Assembly: GCF_002282855.1 (NCBI RefSeq)
Contig: NZ_NRIR01000012.1
Coordinates: 1 to 64,000 of the forward strand
Direction: 5' to 3'
Source: Paraferrimonas sedimenticola
Lineage (GTDB): Bacteria > Pseudomonadota > Gammaproteobacteria > Enterobacterales > Shewanellaceae
Length of the DNA: 64,000 bases
Part shown: positions 50,207 through 60,964 of the stretch, in pieces
Numbering within the stretch: position 1 is the stretch's first letter
Layout of the letters: each line of letters starts with the position of its first letter
The notes under the pieces: generated by a model
What the model was told of the DNA's origin: nothing
Databases searched by the model: none
What the model saw: only the letters and a program-made list of their open reading frames with translations
Made by a program: the position numbers and the translations under genes

Positions 50207-52327
50207 TTACAGGTGCTTCACGCGACGTTTAACTTCTTCTTGCTTACCGAAGTTAAACGGACGTGCATCCGGTGAGCCCAAGTAGCCACAGACGCGACGG
50301 GTCACAGACACACGAGAGATGTCTGAGTTGCCGCAGCTTGGGCAGCTAAAACCCTTGGAGGTACAGTCAAACTCACCGTGGAAACCACAGTCGTAACACT
50401 CGTCGATTGGCGTGTTGGTACCGTAGTAAGGCACGTGCTTAAAGCTGTAATCCCATACGTCTTCTAGCGCTTCAACATTGTGCTTCATGTTGGGGTATTC
50501 GCCGTAGCAAATGAAACCGCCGGAGGCCAACTCAGGGTATGGCTTCTCGAAGTCGATCTTATCGAACGGGTTCACTTTCTTTTCAACGTCCAAGTGGAAG
50601 CTGTTGGTGTAGTAGCCTTTGTCGGTGACACCCTCGACAACACCAAACTCTTTGGTATCAATAGCGCAGAAGCGAGTACACAGATTTTCGCTTGGGGTTG
50701 AGTAGAGACTAAATCCATAGCCTGTCTCAGCCTTCCAAGCATTGGTGGCGGCTCGCATGAAGCGCACAATTTCTACCGCTTTTTCACGTAGCTGCTCGCT
50801 GTCAAAAACGTGTTGGTCAGTGCCGTATAGCGCATTAACTGTCTCGTGCAGGCCGATGAAGCCCAGTGAGATAGAAGCGCGGCCGTTTTTGAAGATCTCT
50901 GAGATTGGGTCGTCGGCTTTTAAGCGAACACCACAGGCACCTTCCATGTACAGGATTGGTGCTACGCGAGCGCGAACCCCTTGCAGGCGTTCAATACGAG
51001 TTTGCAGCGCGCGCTTGGCCACTTTCATGCGGCCTTCTAAAATTTTGAAGAAGGCGGATTCGTTGCCCTTGGCTTCCATCGCGATACGCGGCAGGTTGAG
51101 GCTCACAACGCCTAAGTTGTTGCGACCTTCGTGCTTGATTTCGCCATTCTCTTCGTAGGCGGACAAGAAGCTGCGACAACCCATAGGAGTCTTGAACGAG
51201 CCGGTGATTCGCTCTACTTGCTCGTAGTTGAGAATGTCTGGGTACATGCGCTGTGTGGCACAGTCCAAAGCCAACTGCTTGATGTCGTAGTTGCAATCGC
51301 CTGGCTTGTGGTTAACACCGTCTTTGATGGCAAATACCAGTTTCGGGAATACCGCAGTCTTTTTGTTCTTGCCCAGACCTTCGATGCGAATGGTCATGAT
51401 AGAGCGTTGAATCAGGCGCGACTCCCAGCTGGTGCCCAAGCCAAAACCAAAGGTAACGAATGGGGTCTGGCCATTAGCTGTGTGCAGAGTATTGACTTCG
51501 TACTCAAGGCTTTGGAAGGCATCGTGACACTCTTTCTCGGTCTGCGCCATGGCGTAACCTTCAGCATCGTCAATATTCCACTGCTGCGCGGTTTGAAGGT
51601 GTTTTTCATGGGACACTGTCACGTACGGAGCCAACACTTCATCGATGCGATTGATAGTGGTGCCGCCGTAGATGTGGCTAGCAACCTGAGCGATGATCTG
51701 TGCGGTAACCGCGGTGGCAGTGGAGATAGACTTAGGCGAGTCAATCTCGGCATTACCCATTTTAAAGCCGCCAGTGAGCATACCTTCTAGGTCGATCAGC
51801 ATGCAGTTGAACATTGGGAAGAAGGGAGCGTAATCCAGGTCGTGGTAGTGGATCTCACCCAACTCATGGGCTTTAACCACGTCTTTTGGCAGCATGTAGT
51901 TTTTGGCGTAGTGCTTAGCAACGATGCCGGCGAGTAAGTCGCGTTGGGTTGGGATTACTTTAGAATCCTTATTGGCGTTTTCGTTGAGTAAGCTGGCATT
52001 GGTTTGCTCCACCAAGCCTTGAATTTCTTTGCTCAAGCGGCTGTTTTTCTCTCGAGCACTATCGCGGTCGTGGCGATACTCGATATAGCTGCGAGCGATG
52101 CGTTTGTCTTCGCCGTCCATGAGCTGGTTTTCAACCAGTAACTGCAGGTCGTGTATATGCAGCTCTTGTTCTCCGTCGACGCTTAATTCTACGGCGCGGG
52201 CAACTTGATCGGCGTATCCATTTACAGAGGTTCCAGCAGACTTGGCAGCAGCTGCTACCGCGTCGCGAATGCGACTTGCGTCAAATGGAACTCGGTATCC
52301 ATCTCGTTTAATCACTACCGGCTTCAC
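50207..52327 (-). CDS. nrdD: Anaerobic (class III) ribonucleoside-triphosphate reductase
   Basis: A 706-residue glycyl radical enzyme. An N-terminal ATP-cone (about residues 3-90) provides allosteric control. In the core, NAEIDSPKSISTATAVTAQI, MGCRSFLSAYEENGE, and the zinc-binding CYDCGFHGEFDCTSKGFSCPSC are visible; the radical Gly lies in RRVCGYLGSPD near the C-terminus. It makes deoxynucleotides under anoxia, needing NrdG. Length is typical (~710). Upstream lie an NrdR box pair and an FNR box. Confidence 0.98.
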   Translation of the reverse strand: MKPVVIKRDGYRVPFDASRIRDAVAAAAKSAGTSVNGYADQVARAVELSVDGEQELHIHDLQLLVENQLMDGEDKRIARSYIEYRHDRDSAREKNSRLSKEIQGLVEQTNASLLNENANKDSKVIPTQRDLLAGIVAKHYAKNYMLPKDVVKAHELGEIHYHDLDYAPFFPMFNCMLIDLEGMLTGGFKMGNAEIDSPKSISTATAVTAQIIAQVASHIYGGTTINRIDEVLAPYVTVSHEKHLQTAQQWNIDDAEGYAMAQTEKECHDAFQSLEYEVNTLHTANGQTPFVTFGFGLGTSWESRLIQRSIMTIRIEGLGKNKKTAVFPKLVFAIKDGVNHKPGDCNYDIKQLALDCATQRMYPDILNYEQVERITGSFKTPMGCRSFLSAYEENGEIKHEGRNNLGVVSLNLPRIAMEAKGNESAFFKILEGRMKVAKRALQTRIERLQGVRARVAPILYMEGACGVRLKADDPISEIFKNGRASISLGFIGLHETVNALYGTDQHVFDSEQLREKAVEIVRFMRAATNAWKAETGYGFSLYSTPSENLCTRFCAIDTKEFGVVEGVTDKGYYTNSFHLDVEKKVNPFDKIDFEKPYPELASGGFICYGEYPNMKHNVEALEDVWDYSFKHVPYYGTNTPIDECYDCGFHGEFDCTSKGFSCPSCGNSDISRVSVTRRVCGYLGSPDARPFNFGKQEEVKRRVKHL

Positions 52328-52362
52328 AAACTACTCCTTTTTTCCTAGTGTCAAGCATTAAA

Positions 52363-52409
52363 TCACTATATATGGGTGCAACGCCGTTTCGAAACACCAT
52401 ATCTTGGGG
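52363..52409 (-). promoter_or_regulatory. NrdR box pair upstream of nrdD
   Basis: Two imperfect copies of the NrdR consensus (ACACwATATaTwGTGT): one around 52363-52378 (CACTATATAT core) and one at 52394-52409 (ACACCATATCTTGGGG). Their starts are 31 bases apart, three helical turns, which is the spacing known for NrdR boxes in front of nrd operons. NrdR represses when dATP is abundant. Confidence 0.75.
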
Positions 52410-52442
52410 TGCAAATTGAACACCGTCACCACAAAAATTAAA

Positions 52443-52456
52443 TTGATCTGGATCAC
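52443..52456 (-). promoter_or_regulatory. FNR-type site upstream of nrdD
   Basis: TTGATCTGGATCAC matches the FNR consensus TTGATnnnnATCAA except for the last base. It fits induction of nrdDG under anoxia. The rest of the 416-base gap (52328-52743) shows no gene. Confidence 0.65.
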
Positions 52457-52743
52457 ACAATGCGGCGATCAAGCGTTATTTTTGCGAAATCCGATCAAAA
52501 GCGAAGTTTTGGAAAATTTCTTAATTACAGCATGGACTTATCAGGAAATGCTAAAGACTGAGGCTATCAGCATGTAATCAGGCTATGTCGGGCTTGGAAC
52601 TCGGTGATAACAGCTAAAAAAGTTGCGCTAAAAATTGCGTAACACTGCCGGCTAAAAAATGGACAGTGCTCAAAACTTTGCAGAAGAACTTACTGGGTTT
52701 AGACTGCTAATCAAGCAATTTATTGGAAAAATAAGGCGTTAGC

Positions 52744-53982
52744 GTGGACGAGCAGTTAAGAGACCTAGTATTGGCGAGCCTGACTCAATTGGGGATAAGC
52801 GAACAACCACAAGATTCGGTAGGAATTTTAGTGATGGTGACCCTGAGTCTACTGATTTCTCTGGTGGCCTATTGGTTTGTTCGCCGCGGCGTGGTGCAAG
52901 GGTTAAATCGCATCATTGAGCGTTCGAAAGTCACCTGGGACGACATCGTCATGCAGCACAGAGTGCTGGAGAAATTGTCGGTAGTGGTGCCTTTGTTGGT
53001 GTTCGATTTGATGGTACCTCTGTTTATGGCCTCTGAGAGTTTCATCGAGTCGCTGCTGCAAAAGGCATTGGGCTTGATGATTATGTTGCAAATCACTCGT
53101 GTGCTATTTGCGCTTTTGAACGCGATTAACGACATGGCGGACGCCAATGAGGTGGGCCGACGCTTACCAGTGAACTCAGTGGTTCAGCTAGTCAAACTCT
53201 TCTTGTCCTTCGTGCTAGTGATTTTGGCGGTGTCCCTGATAACCGATCACTCGCCGGTGTACTTCTTAAGCGGCTTGGGTGTTGCGACGGGTTTGGTCAT
53301 GTTGGTGTTTCGCGACACCATTTTGGGCTTTGTGGCTGGCATTCAATTGGCGGCCAATAACATGGTCAGCAAGGGCGATTGGATAGAGATGCCCAAATAC
53401 GGCGCCGATGGCGAGGTAGAGCAAGTCTCGCTAACCACAGTTAAGGTGCGCAATTGGGACAAAACCATCACTATGATCCCCGCTTATGCTCTAGTCTCCG
53501 ATGCCTTTAAGAACTGGCGCGGCATGTCAGAGTCCGGCGGACGCCGTATCAAGCGCAGCGTGTTGCTCGATATAAACAGCGTTAGCTTTCTCAGCGACGA
53601 GCAACTTGAGGGCTTAAAGCGTTTTCGATTGCTAAGCGACTATCTGACTCGCAAGCAAGGAGAGATAGGCACGGCTAAGGGTATCAATGGGCGTCAGCTC
53701 ACCAACATAGGAACCTTTCGCGCCTACTTAGAAGCTTATCTAAAGGCCAATCAGAACATTCATGGCGACATGACATTCTTAGTGCGCCAGCTGGCCAGTA
53801 CAGACTCTGGAGTGCCAATTGAGGTTTACGTGTTTGCAAATGACACTCGTTGGGCTCATTACGAGGCAATTCAGGCAGATATCTTCGACCACATCTTTGC
53901 CATATTGCCTGAGTTTGGTTTGCGCGCTTTCCAGAGACCTGCTGGAGTCGATTTTAGTGAACTGGCAGCCAACCGAGGCTAG
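52744..53982 (+). CDS. Mechanosensitive channel of the MscS superfamily (YbdG-like)
   Basis: A 412-residue membrane protein with about five helices followed by an MscS core: the pore-lining helix region GLGVATGLVMLVFRDTILGFVAGIQLAANNMVSKGDWIEMP, then a beta domain GEVEQVSLTTVKVRNWDKTITMIPAYALVS. Its length, the FKNWRGMSESGGRRIKRS loop and the C-terminal VYVFANDTRWAHYEAIQADIFDH match YbdG-like channels that relieve mild osmotic downshock. A GTG start has AAGGC upstream. It is followed by a convergent acyltransferase gene overlapping by four bases. Confidence 0.92.
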   Translation: MDEQLRDLVLASLTQLGISEQPQDSVGILVMVTLSLLISLVAYWFVRRGVVQGLNRIIERSKVTWDDIVMQHRVLEKLSVVVPLLVFDLMVPLFMASESFIESLLQKALGLMIMLQITRVLFALLNAINDMADANEVGRRLPVNSVVQLVKLFLSFVLVILAVSLITDHSPVYFLSGLGVATGLVMLVFRDTILGFVAGIQLAANNMVSKGDWIEMPKYGADGEVEQVSLTTVKVRNWDKTITMIPAYALVSDAFKNWRGMSESGGRRIKRSVLLDINSVSFLSDEQLEGLKRFRLLSDYLTRKQGEIGTAKGINGRQLTNIGTFRAYLEAYLKANQNIHGDMTFLVRQLASTDSGVPIEVYVFANDTRWAHYEAIQADIFDHIFAILPEFGLRAFQRPAGVDFSELAANRG

Positions 53983-54527
53983 TCTTGGTAGCTGGGAATG
54001 TCTTTGGGATATTTCGGTGTGACACTGCGAAAGTAGTCTAACAAGCGATTCATGTCGGCGCTCATGTCATCGCTGGTGGCGATGGGCGCTTGCAGTTGCA
54101 CCTGTTTCAAGCCAAAGTCCAAGCCGACACAAACAATTGGCACCTTGGCTTTTTTGGCGATGTGATAAAAGCCGGTCTTCCAACGAGTCACCGCCGAGCG
54201 AGTGCCCTCTGGGGCGAGCGCTAAGCAAAATTCTGGGTTGCTGGCGTATAGCTCAACCGCACTCTCTACCAGATTGTTGGCTTTGGCGCGATTAACCGGG
54301 TAGCCCCCCATGGCGCGAAACAACCAGCCCCAAGGCGGGATGAACAGCTGATGCTTGCCAATGAAGTGTATGTTCCGACCCACAGCAAAGCGAGCGATGA
54401 TGCCTATGATGAAGTCCCAGTTACTGGAATGGGGTCCGACAATCATCACGAACTGGAATTCGGGCAATTGACCGGTGACACGCCAACCCAAGCGTGCTAA
54501 TAACCACTGGCAAAAACTACGCATCAT
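53979..54527 (-). CDS. 1-acyl-sn-glycerol-3-phosphate acyltransferase family protein
   Basis: A 182-residue PlsC-type acyltransferase. Motif I is PHSSNWDFI (HxxxxD), motif III is APEGTRSAV, motif II region IGKHQLF and VNRAK. The short length matches the small lysophospholipid acyltransferases of gammaproteobacteria rather than PlsC itself (~245 residues). It would transfer an acyl chain to a lysophospholipid or other acceptor at the membrane. It stands alone. Confidence 0.88.
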   Translation of the reverse strand: MMRSFCQWLLARLGWRVTGQLPEFQFVMIVGPHSSNWDFIIGIIARFAVGRNIHFIGKHQLFIPPWGWLFRAMGGYPVNRAKANNLVESAVELYASNPEFCLALAPEGTRSAVTRWKTGFYHIAKKAKVPIVCVGLDFGLKQVQLQAPIATSDDMSADMNRLLDYFRSVTPKYPKDIPSYQD

Positions 54528-54580
54528 AGTTAAATTCTTCTTATACTAATTAAAATCAATCGCTTACTAAGGATAGCTGA

Positions 54581-55000
54581 ATGCGAACCCTTGTTTTACT
54601 AGTCTGCCTAATCCTCTCTTTCGGTGCAAAGGCAGACGACGCGAATCAACAGATAAGAGTCTTGCTGCAGACCCAAGTAAAAGCTTGGAACTCAGGAGAT
54701 ATAGAATCCTTTATGGAAGCGTTTTGGGCGGACCCACGACTGAGATTCATATCCCGTGGCAAAGTGCGTTACGGTTGGCAAAGCGCTTATGAGGCCTACC
54801 TGCGAAATTATCCTGACCGCGATGCCATGGGGCGATTGAGCTTTAATATCGAGCTCATTGATTTGCTCAACGCCGATCAGGCAATTGTCGTCGGTCGTTG
54901 GCAGTTAGTGCGTAAAGACGATCAACCCAATGGAATCTTCACTTTGGTGCTGCAGCGCTTTGACGGCGGATGGCGCATCATTCACGACCACACATCTTGA
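54581..55000 (+). CDS. Secreted NTF2-like protein (DUF4440/SnoaL type)
   Basis: A 139-residue protein with a signal peptide (RTLVLLVCLILSFGAKA) and an NTF2-like cone fold domain: VKAWNSGDIESFMEAFW, SRGKVRYGWQSAYEAYLRNYP, AIVVGRWQLV and GGWRIIHDHTS. Such domains bind small molecules or act as subunits; no catalytic residue can be assigned. AAGGA precedes the ATG. Confidence 0.82.
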   Translation: MRTLVLLVCLILSFGAKADDANQQIRVLLQTQVKAWNSGDIESFMEAFWADPRLRFISRGKVRYGWQSAYEAYLRNYPDRDAMGRLSFNIELIDLLNADQAIVVGRWQLVRKDDQPNGIFTLVLQRFDGGWRIIHDHTS

Positions 55001-55014
55001 TTCGCTGCGACTTG

Positions 55015-55779
55015 CTACAACACAAAGCGACTGGTGCCTAAGGTTTGACCTTGGGCGTCATAGCGTCTTTCCCAGAATTCCCGATTGCCCTGTTTGTCCT
55101 GCCAATAGAGGCTGGTGCAGCGAGTACCGTATTGCGCGCCTTGAATAAAGATGGGCGATAGTCGTCGCTCCCACTCAAGACCAACCCCTGTATCTGGTAG
55201 CAGCTCGTCTGGAGCAACTTGTTTGTCCTGCATCAGAGCAAATAGCGCTTCAGGTTCGAGGGGGTGTGCATCTTTTAGCAGGTCCTCGAGGGCGCGCTCG
55301 CCCTTGGCCATTTTCGGCCAAGCCTGATTAATTGGGCCATTGCAGATGGCGTGACAGCCGCTGCTCAAGGACTGCAATTGGTTGAGATGACTGTTAAAGC
55401 TGGTCAGGGCTATATCACCGCTTTGGCTGTGGTGACTGAACACCAAATTAAAACCATTGTACTGGTCTGCCTGAGTTCGCAGCGATTGCGCCACTTTCCC
55501 TTGGTCACCACTCAGCGCTTGCAGTACCAAGTCGCCACGCGAGCGTTTACTAGAGTCTTGAGCAAGTCCCTGACGCAAGTTGGTCAGGGCGGCAAATTGG
55601 CCTTTTGAGTTAACCCCTAGCCAAGTGCCACCTTGTTGAAGATCTTGTCCAGCGAGCAGGTGACGCTCGGGCCAAAAGTGAGCCGGTAGGCTGGGGCGTT
55701 GATGAAATTCGTCGCGATTGGCACACACCAGCAGTGAGTAGTCTGGGTGCTGATTCAGAGCGACGAATAAAATACACAT
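55015..55779 (-). CDS. NRDE (TANGO2-like) family protein
   Basis: A 254-residue protein beginning MCILFVALNQHPDYSLLVCANRDEF, the NRDE motif that defines the family (Cys 2 and NRDE). GGTWLGVNSKGQFAALTN and TRCTSLYWQDKQG are further family marks. An Ntn-like fold with Cys 2 as nucleophile is suspected, and eukaryotic TANGO2 has been linked to lipid/heme handling; function in bacteria is unknown. It starts three bases after the stop of the upstream transporter gene, so it depends on that operon. Confidence 0.88.
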   Translation of the reverse strand: MCILFVALNQHPDYSLLVCANRDEFHQRPSLPAHFWPERHLLAGQDLQQGGTWLGVNSKGQFAALTNLRQGLAQDSSKRSRGDLVLQALSGDQGKVAQSLRTQADQYNGFNLVFSHHSQSGDIALTSFNSHLNQLQSLSSGCHAICNGPINQAWPKMAKGERALEDLLKDAHPLEPEALFALMQDKQVAPDELLPDTGVGLEWERRLSPIFIQGAQYGTRCTSLYWQDKQGNREFWERRYDAQGQTLGTSRFVL

Positions 55780-55782
55780 AGG

Positions 55783-57324
55783 CTAATGGTGGTGATGCTG
55801 GTGAGGGTCGAACTTCACCGAGAATAAGCGCGCCATAAAGGCACGCGGACCAAGGCGTAACAGGGCGATGGCGTACAACAGCCCCAATACTAACACCGCC
55901 AGTACCTGAGTTTGCTCGGGCCAAGCGATGGCGTGTTCAAGGTTGATGCCTTCAAGCCATTGTTGTCCAGCGGCAACCATGCCTAAAACCAACCCCATGG
56001 TCAGCGCCCCTTGTGGGCCAGACATCTTTTTGAGTTGTTGCGAGTTGATCAAGGGCGCTGCTAGAAGCGCTAACAATACCGCTTGAGTGCTCCACTCGGC
56101 CCATGCCAAGGTCAAACCCAATGCCGCCGCACCGACAAAGCAAAAGCGCAAAGGCATCATCAAGCAAATAAGCAGCAAACACTGCCACCATGGCTGGTTA
56201 GCCAGCAATTCTGGGTAGTGCATCATGTTGCCAATCAGCAGACTAAGTATCACCCAAGGCGCTGAGCGCTCCACTTGATAGTGCAAGCTAAACTCTCGCA
56301 AAGTGAGCGGTTGAGCAGGACCAACTTGGTCGATAGGTATTTTTTGCTGCGCTAAGAAGGCGCTTAATATCAGACTGGTCAGTGCCAAGAAAAGTGCAAC
56401 TTGCCAGCCCAAAATCAAACCCACAAATACAAAGCCTTCCGGGCCTATTAGGCGCACTAACCAACCCAGGTAGGGGTTGTTGGTATCGGGGCGCAACCCC
56501 AAGGCAAATCGCAAGCTGCCAAGTAAGTAGGTTACGAGCAAGTAAGGGGCAACCGCCAAGGTCCACTGCCACAGCTGCTCCATGCTCATGTGGCCATGGT
56601 CGTGATTGTGGGCGTGCCCGCTGTGACTTTCGGCGCTAAACAGGGCAATCAGTAACAAAATTCCGAGCAGAGCGCCGACACCGGCAAGAGTCTCTGAGCG
56701 TCGCGAGTGGTCGCTCGGTGATTTTTCCACATGCGGCTGGTGCCAAACCACGTGCAAAATTGAGCCCGTGACAAACGCTTGCAGCAAGACAATGTTATCC
56801 AAACTCAATTGGTTGGCGTAGTGCTCGCCAAAGGCAAAGCCGCCCAATGTGCCTAACAGCATGAGCCCTATGGCGAAACTGGCGCCTTTGTTGCCAAATT
56901 GCGGTGATAACAGCCACCAAATTGCCAAGCCTTCGGGCAGACGGTGCAGAATGATTCCAAGGGGAAGAAAGTCAGCAACGCCGTGGTCGTGGTCCGATAC
57001 AGAGACGCTAGAGCCGTCGATAAAAGTGTGCAGTAGCAGACCGGTAAACGCCAACAATAAGGTGAAATTGTGGGTCAAGCGAGAGTGCTTTTGGAACAGG
57101 CGCTCGCTAATGCTCGGTCCAAATAAACCGGCGAGTAAAACCACGAAGGCGCTAAGCCCGCCGTGATGGAGTAACTCGGGCAGAATGTGGGTGAGGAGCA
57201 GACCACCAATACTGACAAAAACAAAGCCATCGATGGCTTTGGTGACCTTGTGTTGTTCGGCAAAAAAACGATAAAACAAAGGGCCGATGAGTAGAGAAAC
57301 ACAAGCGGCAATTAGGTAAGTCAT
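55783..57324 (-). CDS. Two-part membrane transporter with ZIP-like N-terminal half
   Basis: A 513-residue membrane protein with roughly 13-15 predicted helices. The N-terminal half carries ZIP metal-transporter features: HILPELLHHG, SDHDHGVADFLPLGIILHRLPEGLAIWWLL (HRxPEGLA, the ZIP metal site) and GEHYANQ. A His-rich loop (SHSGHAHNHDHGH, ~233-245) follows, then a second hydrophobic half not recognised, and the tail ends in HQHHHH. Zinc or another divalent metal is the likely substrate of the N-terminal half; the second half may be a separate permease. It is first in an operon with the NRDE gene. Confidence 0.7.
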   Translation of the reverse strand: MTYLIAACVSLLIGPLFYRFFAEQHKVTKAIDGFVFVSIGGLLLTHILPELLHHGGLSAFVVLLAGLFGPSISERLFQKHSRLTHNFTLLLAFTGLLLHTFIDGSSVSVSDHDHGVADFLPLGIILHRLPEGLAIWWLLSPQFGNKGASFAIGLMLLGTLGGFAFGEHYANQLSLDNIVLLQAFVTGSILHVVWHQPHVEKSPSDHSRRSETLAGVGALLGILLLIALFSAESHSGHAHNHDHGHMSMEQLWQWTLAVAPYLLVTYLLGSLRFALGLRPDTNNPYLGWLVRLIGPEGFVFVGLILGWQVALFLALTSLILSAFLAQQKIPIDQVGPAQPLTLREFSLHYQVERSAPWVILSLLIGNMMHYPELLANQPWWQCLLLICLMMPLRFCFVGAAALGLTLAWAEWSTQAVLLALLAAPLINSQQLKKMSGPQGALTMGLVLGMVAAGQQWLEGINLEHAIAWPEQTQVLAVLVLGLLYAIALLRLGPRAFMARLFSVKFDPHQHHHH

Positions 57325-57386
57325 GCGTGCCTTAGTGTGTGTCGGTGAAGTCGCTAATTATACAACCAATAATTAATGTTTAGCGA

Positions 57387-58550
57387 CTACAGATAGTTAT
57401 CTAGTTCTAAGCCAAACGCTTTAGGGTCTACCGAGCGGACGATCTTTAGGTCTTTCGCATCTCGAGACAAGTCGACCTCGGTGGGCTCGAGGTGGTGCTG
57501 ACCGTTGATGTGGTAGATGAGTTTTACCACGGGTTTCACTGGTGTTTTTTTGTTAGCACTGACGATGATAGCCAAACGACCATTGCTCAACTCCACCATG
57601 GCGCCGGGTGGATAAACGCCGATGCATTTAATGAATTTTTGCACCAACTCCTCGTCGAGCTGATCCGGTGCCATGGACAAAAGAATCTTCAGCGCTTTGG
57701 TGGGCGGCATGCCTTTTTTGTATACCCGATCGGCGGTTAACGCGTCATAGATGTCGCAAATGGCGATCATGCGGCCGTGAACCGAAATCTTATCGCCTTT
57801 CAATCCTAAAGGATATCCACTGCCATCGAGCTTTTCGTGGTGCATCGACACGACATCGCGAACGATTTTAGAGATTTGAGGCTGGCGCAACATAATGGTC
57901 TGCCCATGAGCGGCGTGAGACTTCATGATGTTGAATTCGTGGTCGGTCAGGCGGCCGGGCTTATTTAGAATTTCTTCGGGGATCATGACTTTGCCCAAGT
58001 CGTGCAACAAAGAACCGGTTGCCATTTGGTGCAGTTCTTTGCCCCCAAAACCACAGTACTGGGCAAAAATATTCATCAGGATCGCCACCCCAATCGAGTG
58101 TTCGAGCAGATAGTCGTCCTTGTTTTTGATCAAGGCCAAACAGGCCATCGCCTCGGGGTCATCCGCCACCGCGTCAATAAAGCCGGATGCCATTTGCTCA
58201 ACCGGCGCGACATCAATGGTGTGTCCGAGTTTCACATCCTGCATTAACCGAGTTTGCAGGTTTTTGGCCTCGTCAATCAGAACTCGTTTTTTGGCAACGC
58301 GCTCAGACAAGGGTTGTTTGGGTTCAGGTTGCGGGGTGTCGGCACAGGGTTGATTAGCCTGCTCGACCTTGGTTTGTTTTTGGCGGGCTAGGTCCACGGT
58401 GACTTTGTGGACCCCTTTGCGCTGCATTGTGGCTATCGTCAGTTGCGATTCAACGAAACCCTGTTGTTTGACGGTCAACGGTTGATCGTCATTGATGGCG
58501 ACGACAAACATGCCCACCTTCAATTCGTTCACCGGCAACGACTTCAACAT
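57387..58550 (-). CDS. HD-GYP domain phosphodiesterase
   Basis: A 387-residue cytoplasmic protein. An N-terminal DUF3391-type region (LKVGMFVVAINDDQPL) leads into the HD-GYP domain (about 140-330): HSIGVAILM, LLHDLGKVMIPEEILNKPGRLTDHE, HHEKLDGSGYPLGLKGDKI and RMIAICDIYDALTADRVYK. All metal ligands are present, so it should hydrolyse c-di-GMP. It is the second c-di-GMP turnover protein of the window. It stands alone. Confidence 0.95.
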   Translation of the reverse strand: MLKSLPVNELKVGMFVVAINDDQPLTVKQQGFVESQLTIATMQRKGVHKVTVDLARQKQTKVEQANQPCADTPQPEPKQPLSERVAKKRVLIDEAKNLQTRLMQDVKLGHTIDVAPVEQMASGFIDAVADDPEAMACLALIKNKDDYLLEHSIGVAILMNIFAQYCGFGGKELHQMATGSLLHDLGKVMIPEEILNKPGRLTDHEFNIMKSHAAHGQTIMLRQPQISKIVRDVVSMHHEKLDGSGYPLGLKGDKISVHGRMIAICDIYDALTADRVYKKGMPPTKALKILLSMAPDQLDEELVQKFIKCIGVYPPGAMVELSNGRLAIIVSANKKTPVKPVVKLIYHINGQHHLEPTEVDLSRDAKDLKIVRSVDPKAFGLELDNYL

Positions 58551-58624
58551 GCCACTCGTCCGTTTGCGTTATTGTTATTCCCCGCAGTGTATCAAACGAA
58601 TGCTTGTAAACAAGCTGTTACGAC

Positions 58625-58894
58625 TTATTTAGCGGTCACGGCGCTTGATTTTTGTTCGTTTCGAATCTGCCACCATGCGATAGCTCCAAAAGCCATCAAC
58701 TGCAGTTTGTCTTTTTGTGACAGAGGCTTGCTAAACTTAAGTCGAGACACAATTAGCATCAGTGAATGCCCGAGTAAGGTCAGTGCTAAAGCCGCTTCAA
58801 CAATGGCACCAAACGGTTGCTCGAAGGGATTTAACAAATTGAACAACATGACCGCCCACACGGCGACCATGGCGAATTTGAGTAGCTTGATCAT
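58625..58894 (-). CDS. yhhL: DUF1145 family membrane protein (YhhL-like)
   Basis: An 89-residue protein with two membrane helices (7-25 and 32-50), containing AVMLFNLLNPFEQPFG, the DUF1145 pattern. Its position ten bases after rsmD equals that of yhhL in E. coli. Function is unknown. Confidence 0.88.
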   Translation of the reverse strand: MIKLLKFAMVAVWAVMLFNLLNPFEQPFGAIVEAALALTLLGHSLMLIVSRLKFSKPLSQKDKLQLMAFGAIAWWQIRNEQKSSAVTAK

Positions 58895-58904
58895 GGCTGT
58901 TCTC

Positions 58905-59483
58905 TTAAGTCTGAATCAGTCGGTAAATCACTTGCCCGGCTTGCTTTTGTTTAAGCACTTGCCAAGATTCGGGCAATTCGGGATGGCACTCTTGTTCGCA
59001 TTCCAGATAGATCAGCGCGCCTTGTGCTAGCCAGCCTTGCTGCAATCGCTCTAGGGTCGGGGCGATAAGGTCGCGGCGAAATGGCGGGTCGATGAATATT
59101 AGGTCAAAGCCTTGGCTTGGCGCAGTCGATAGGAGTTTAAGGGTATCACCTTGGCGCACCTTGGCGTTGTTGGCCCCTAAGGTTTTCAAATTGTTTTGCA
59201 GCTGCTTGGACACTTTAGCATCCATTTCAAACAGTTCGGCGTACTCCGCCCAGCGGCTTAGCGCCTCAAAGCCAAGCGCACCGCTGCCACTGAAACAATC
59301 GAGTACTCTTGCCCCTTGAATGTCGTGCATCAGCCAATTAAACAGGGTTTCTCGAACCCTATCAGTGGTGGGCCTTAACCCTTGCACATCGGCCACGGGT
59401 AAACGACGGCCGCGCCACTGTCCGCTGATAATGCGAACTTGGCCTGCGTTTGTTCGAGATTTGGATTGAGGTCGCTTAACCAT
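58905..59483 (-). CDS. rsmD: 16S rRNA (guanine(966)-N(2))-methyltransferase
   Basis: A 192-residue SAM-dependent methyltransferase. RIISGQWRGRRLPV and LRPTTDRVRETLFNWL near the N-terminus, VLDCFSGSGALGFEALSR (SAM motif I) and IFIDPPFR (catalytic DPPF, variant of NPPY) define RsmD, which methylates G966 in helix 31 of 16S rRNA. It is divergent from ftsY, as in many gammaproteobacteria. Confidence 0.97.
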   Translation of the reverse strand: MVKRPQSKSRTNAGQVRIISGQWRGRRLPVADVQGLRPTTDRVRETLFNWLMHDIQGARVLDCFSGSGALGFEALSRWAEYAELFEMDAKVSKQLQNNLKTLGANNAKVRQGDTLKLLSTAPSQGFDLIFIDPPFRRDLIAPTLERLQQGWLAQGALIYLECEQECHPELPESWQVLKQKQAGQVIYRLIQT

Positions 59484-59610
59484 GCGTTCTCCGCTGGAAT
59501 TGGCTGTGGTAGACTACGGCGTTTAATTGCTCAGCGCCGCCGGGCGCTAGTTTAGCAGGCTTGATGGTAAAGCGTAACTCACGCGAACCGATAGATAGAG
59601 ACAGTTTCCC

Positions 59611-60885
<1,275 letters not shown>

Positions 60886-60964
60886 ATAGAAAAAACCTGG
60901 CTCTCGCACTGACGAGGGCCTCGGCTTGTGATTCGCTCAAAAACAACAAAAAGAGACAAGCACA

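Noticed and set aside
50207-52327. Plus-strand frames opposite nrdD and nrdG
   Set aside because: Shadows of well-conserved enzymes.
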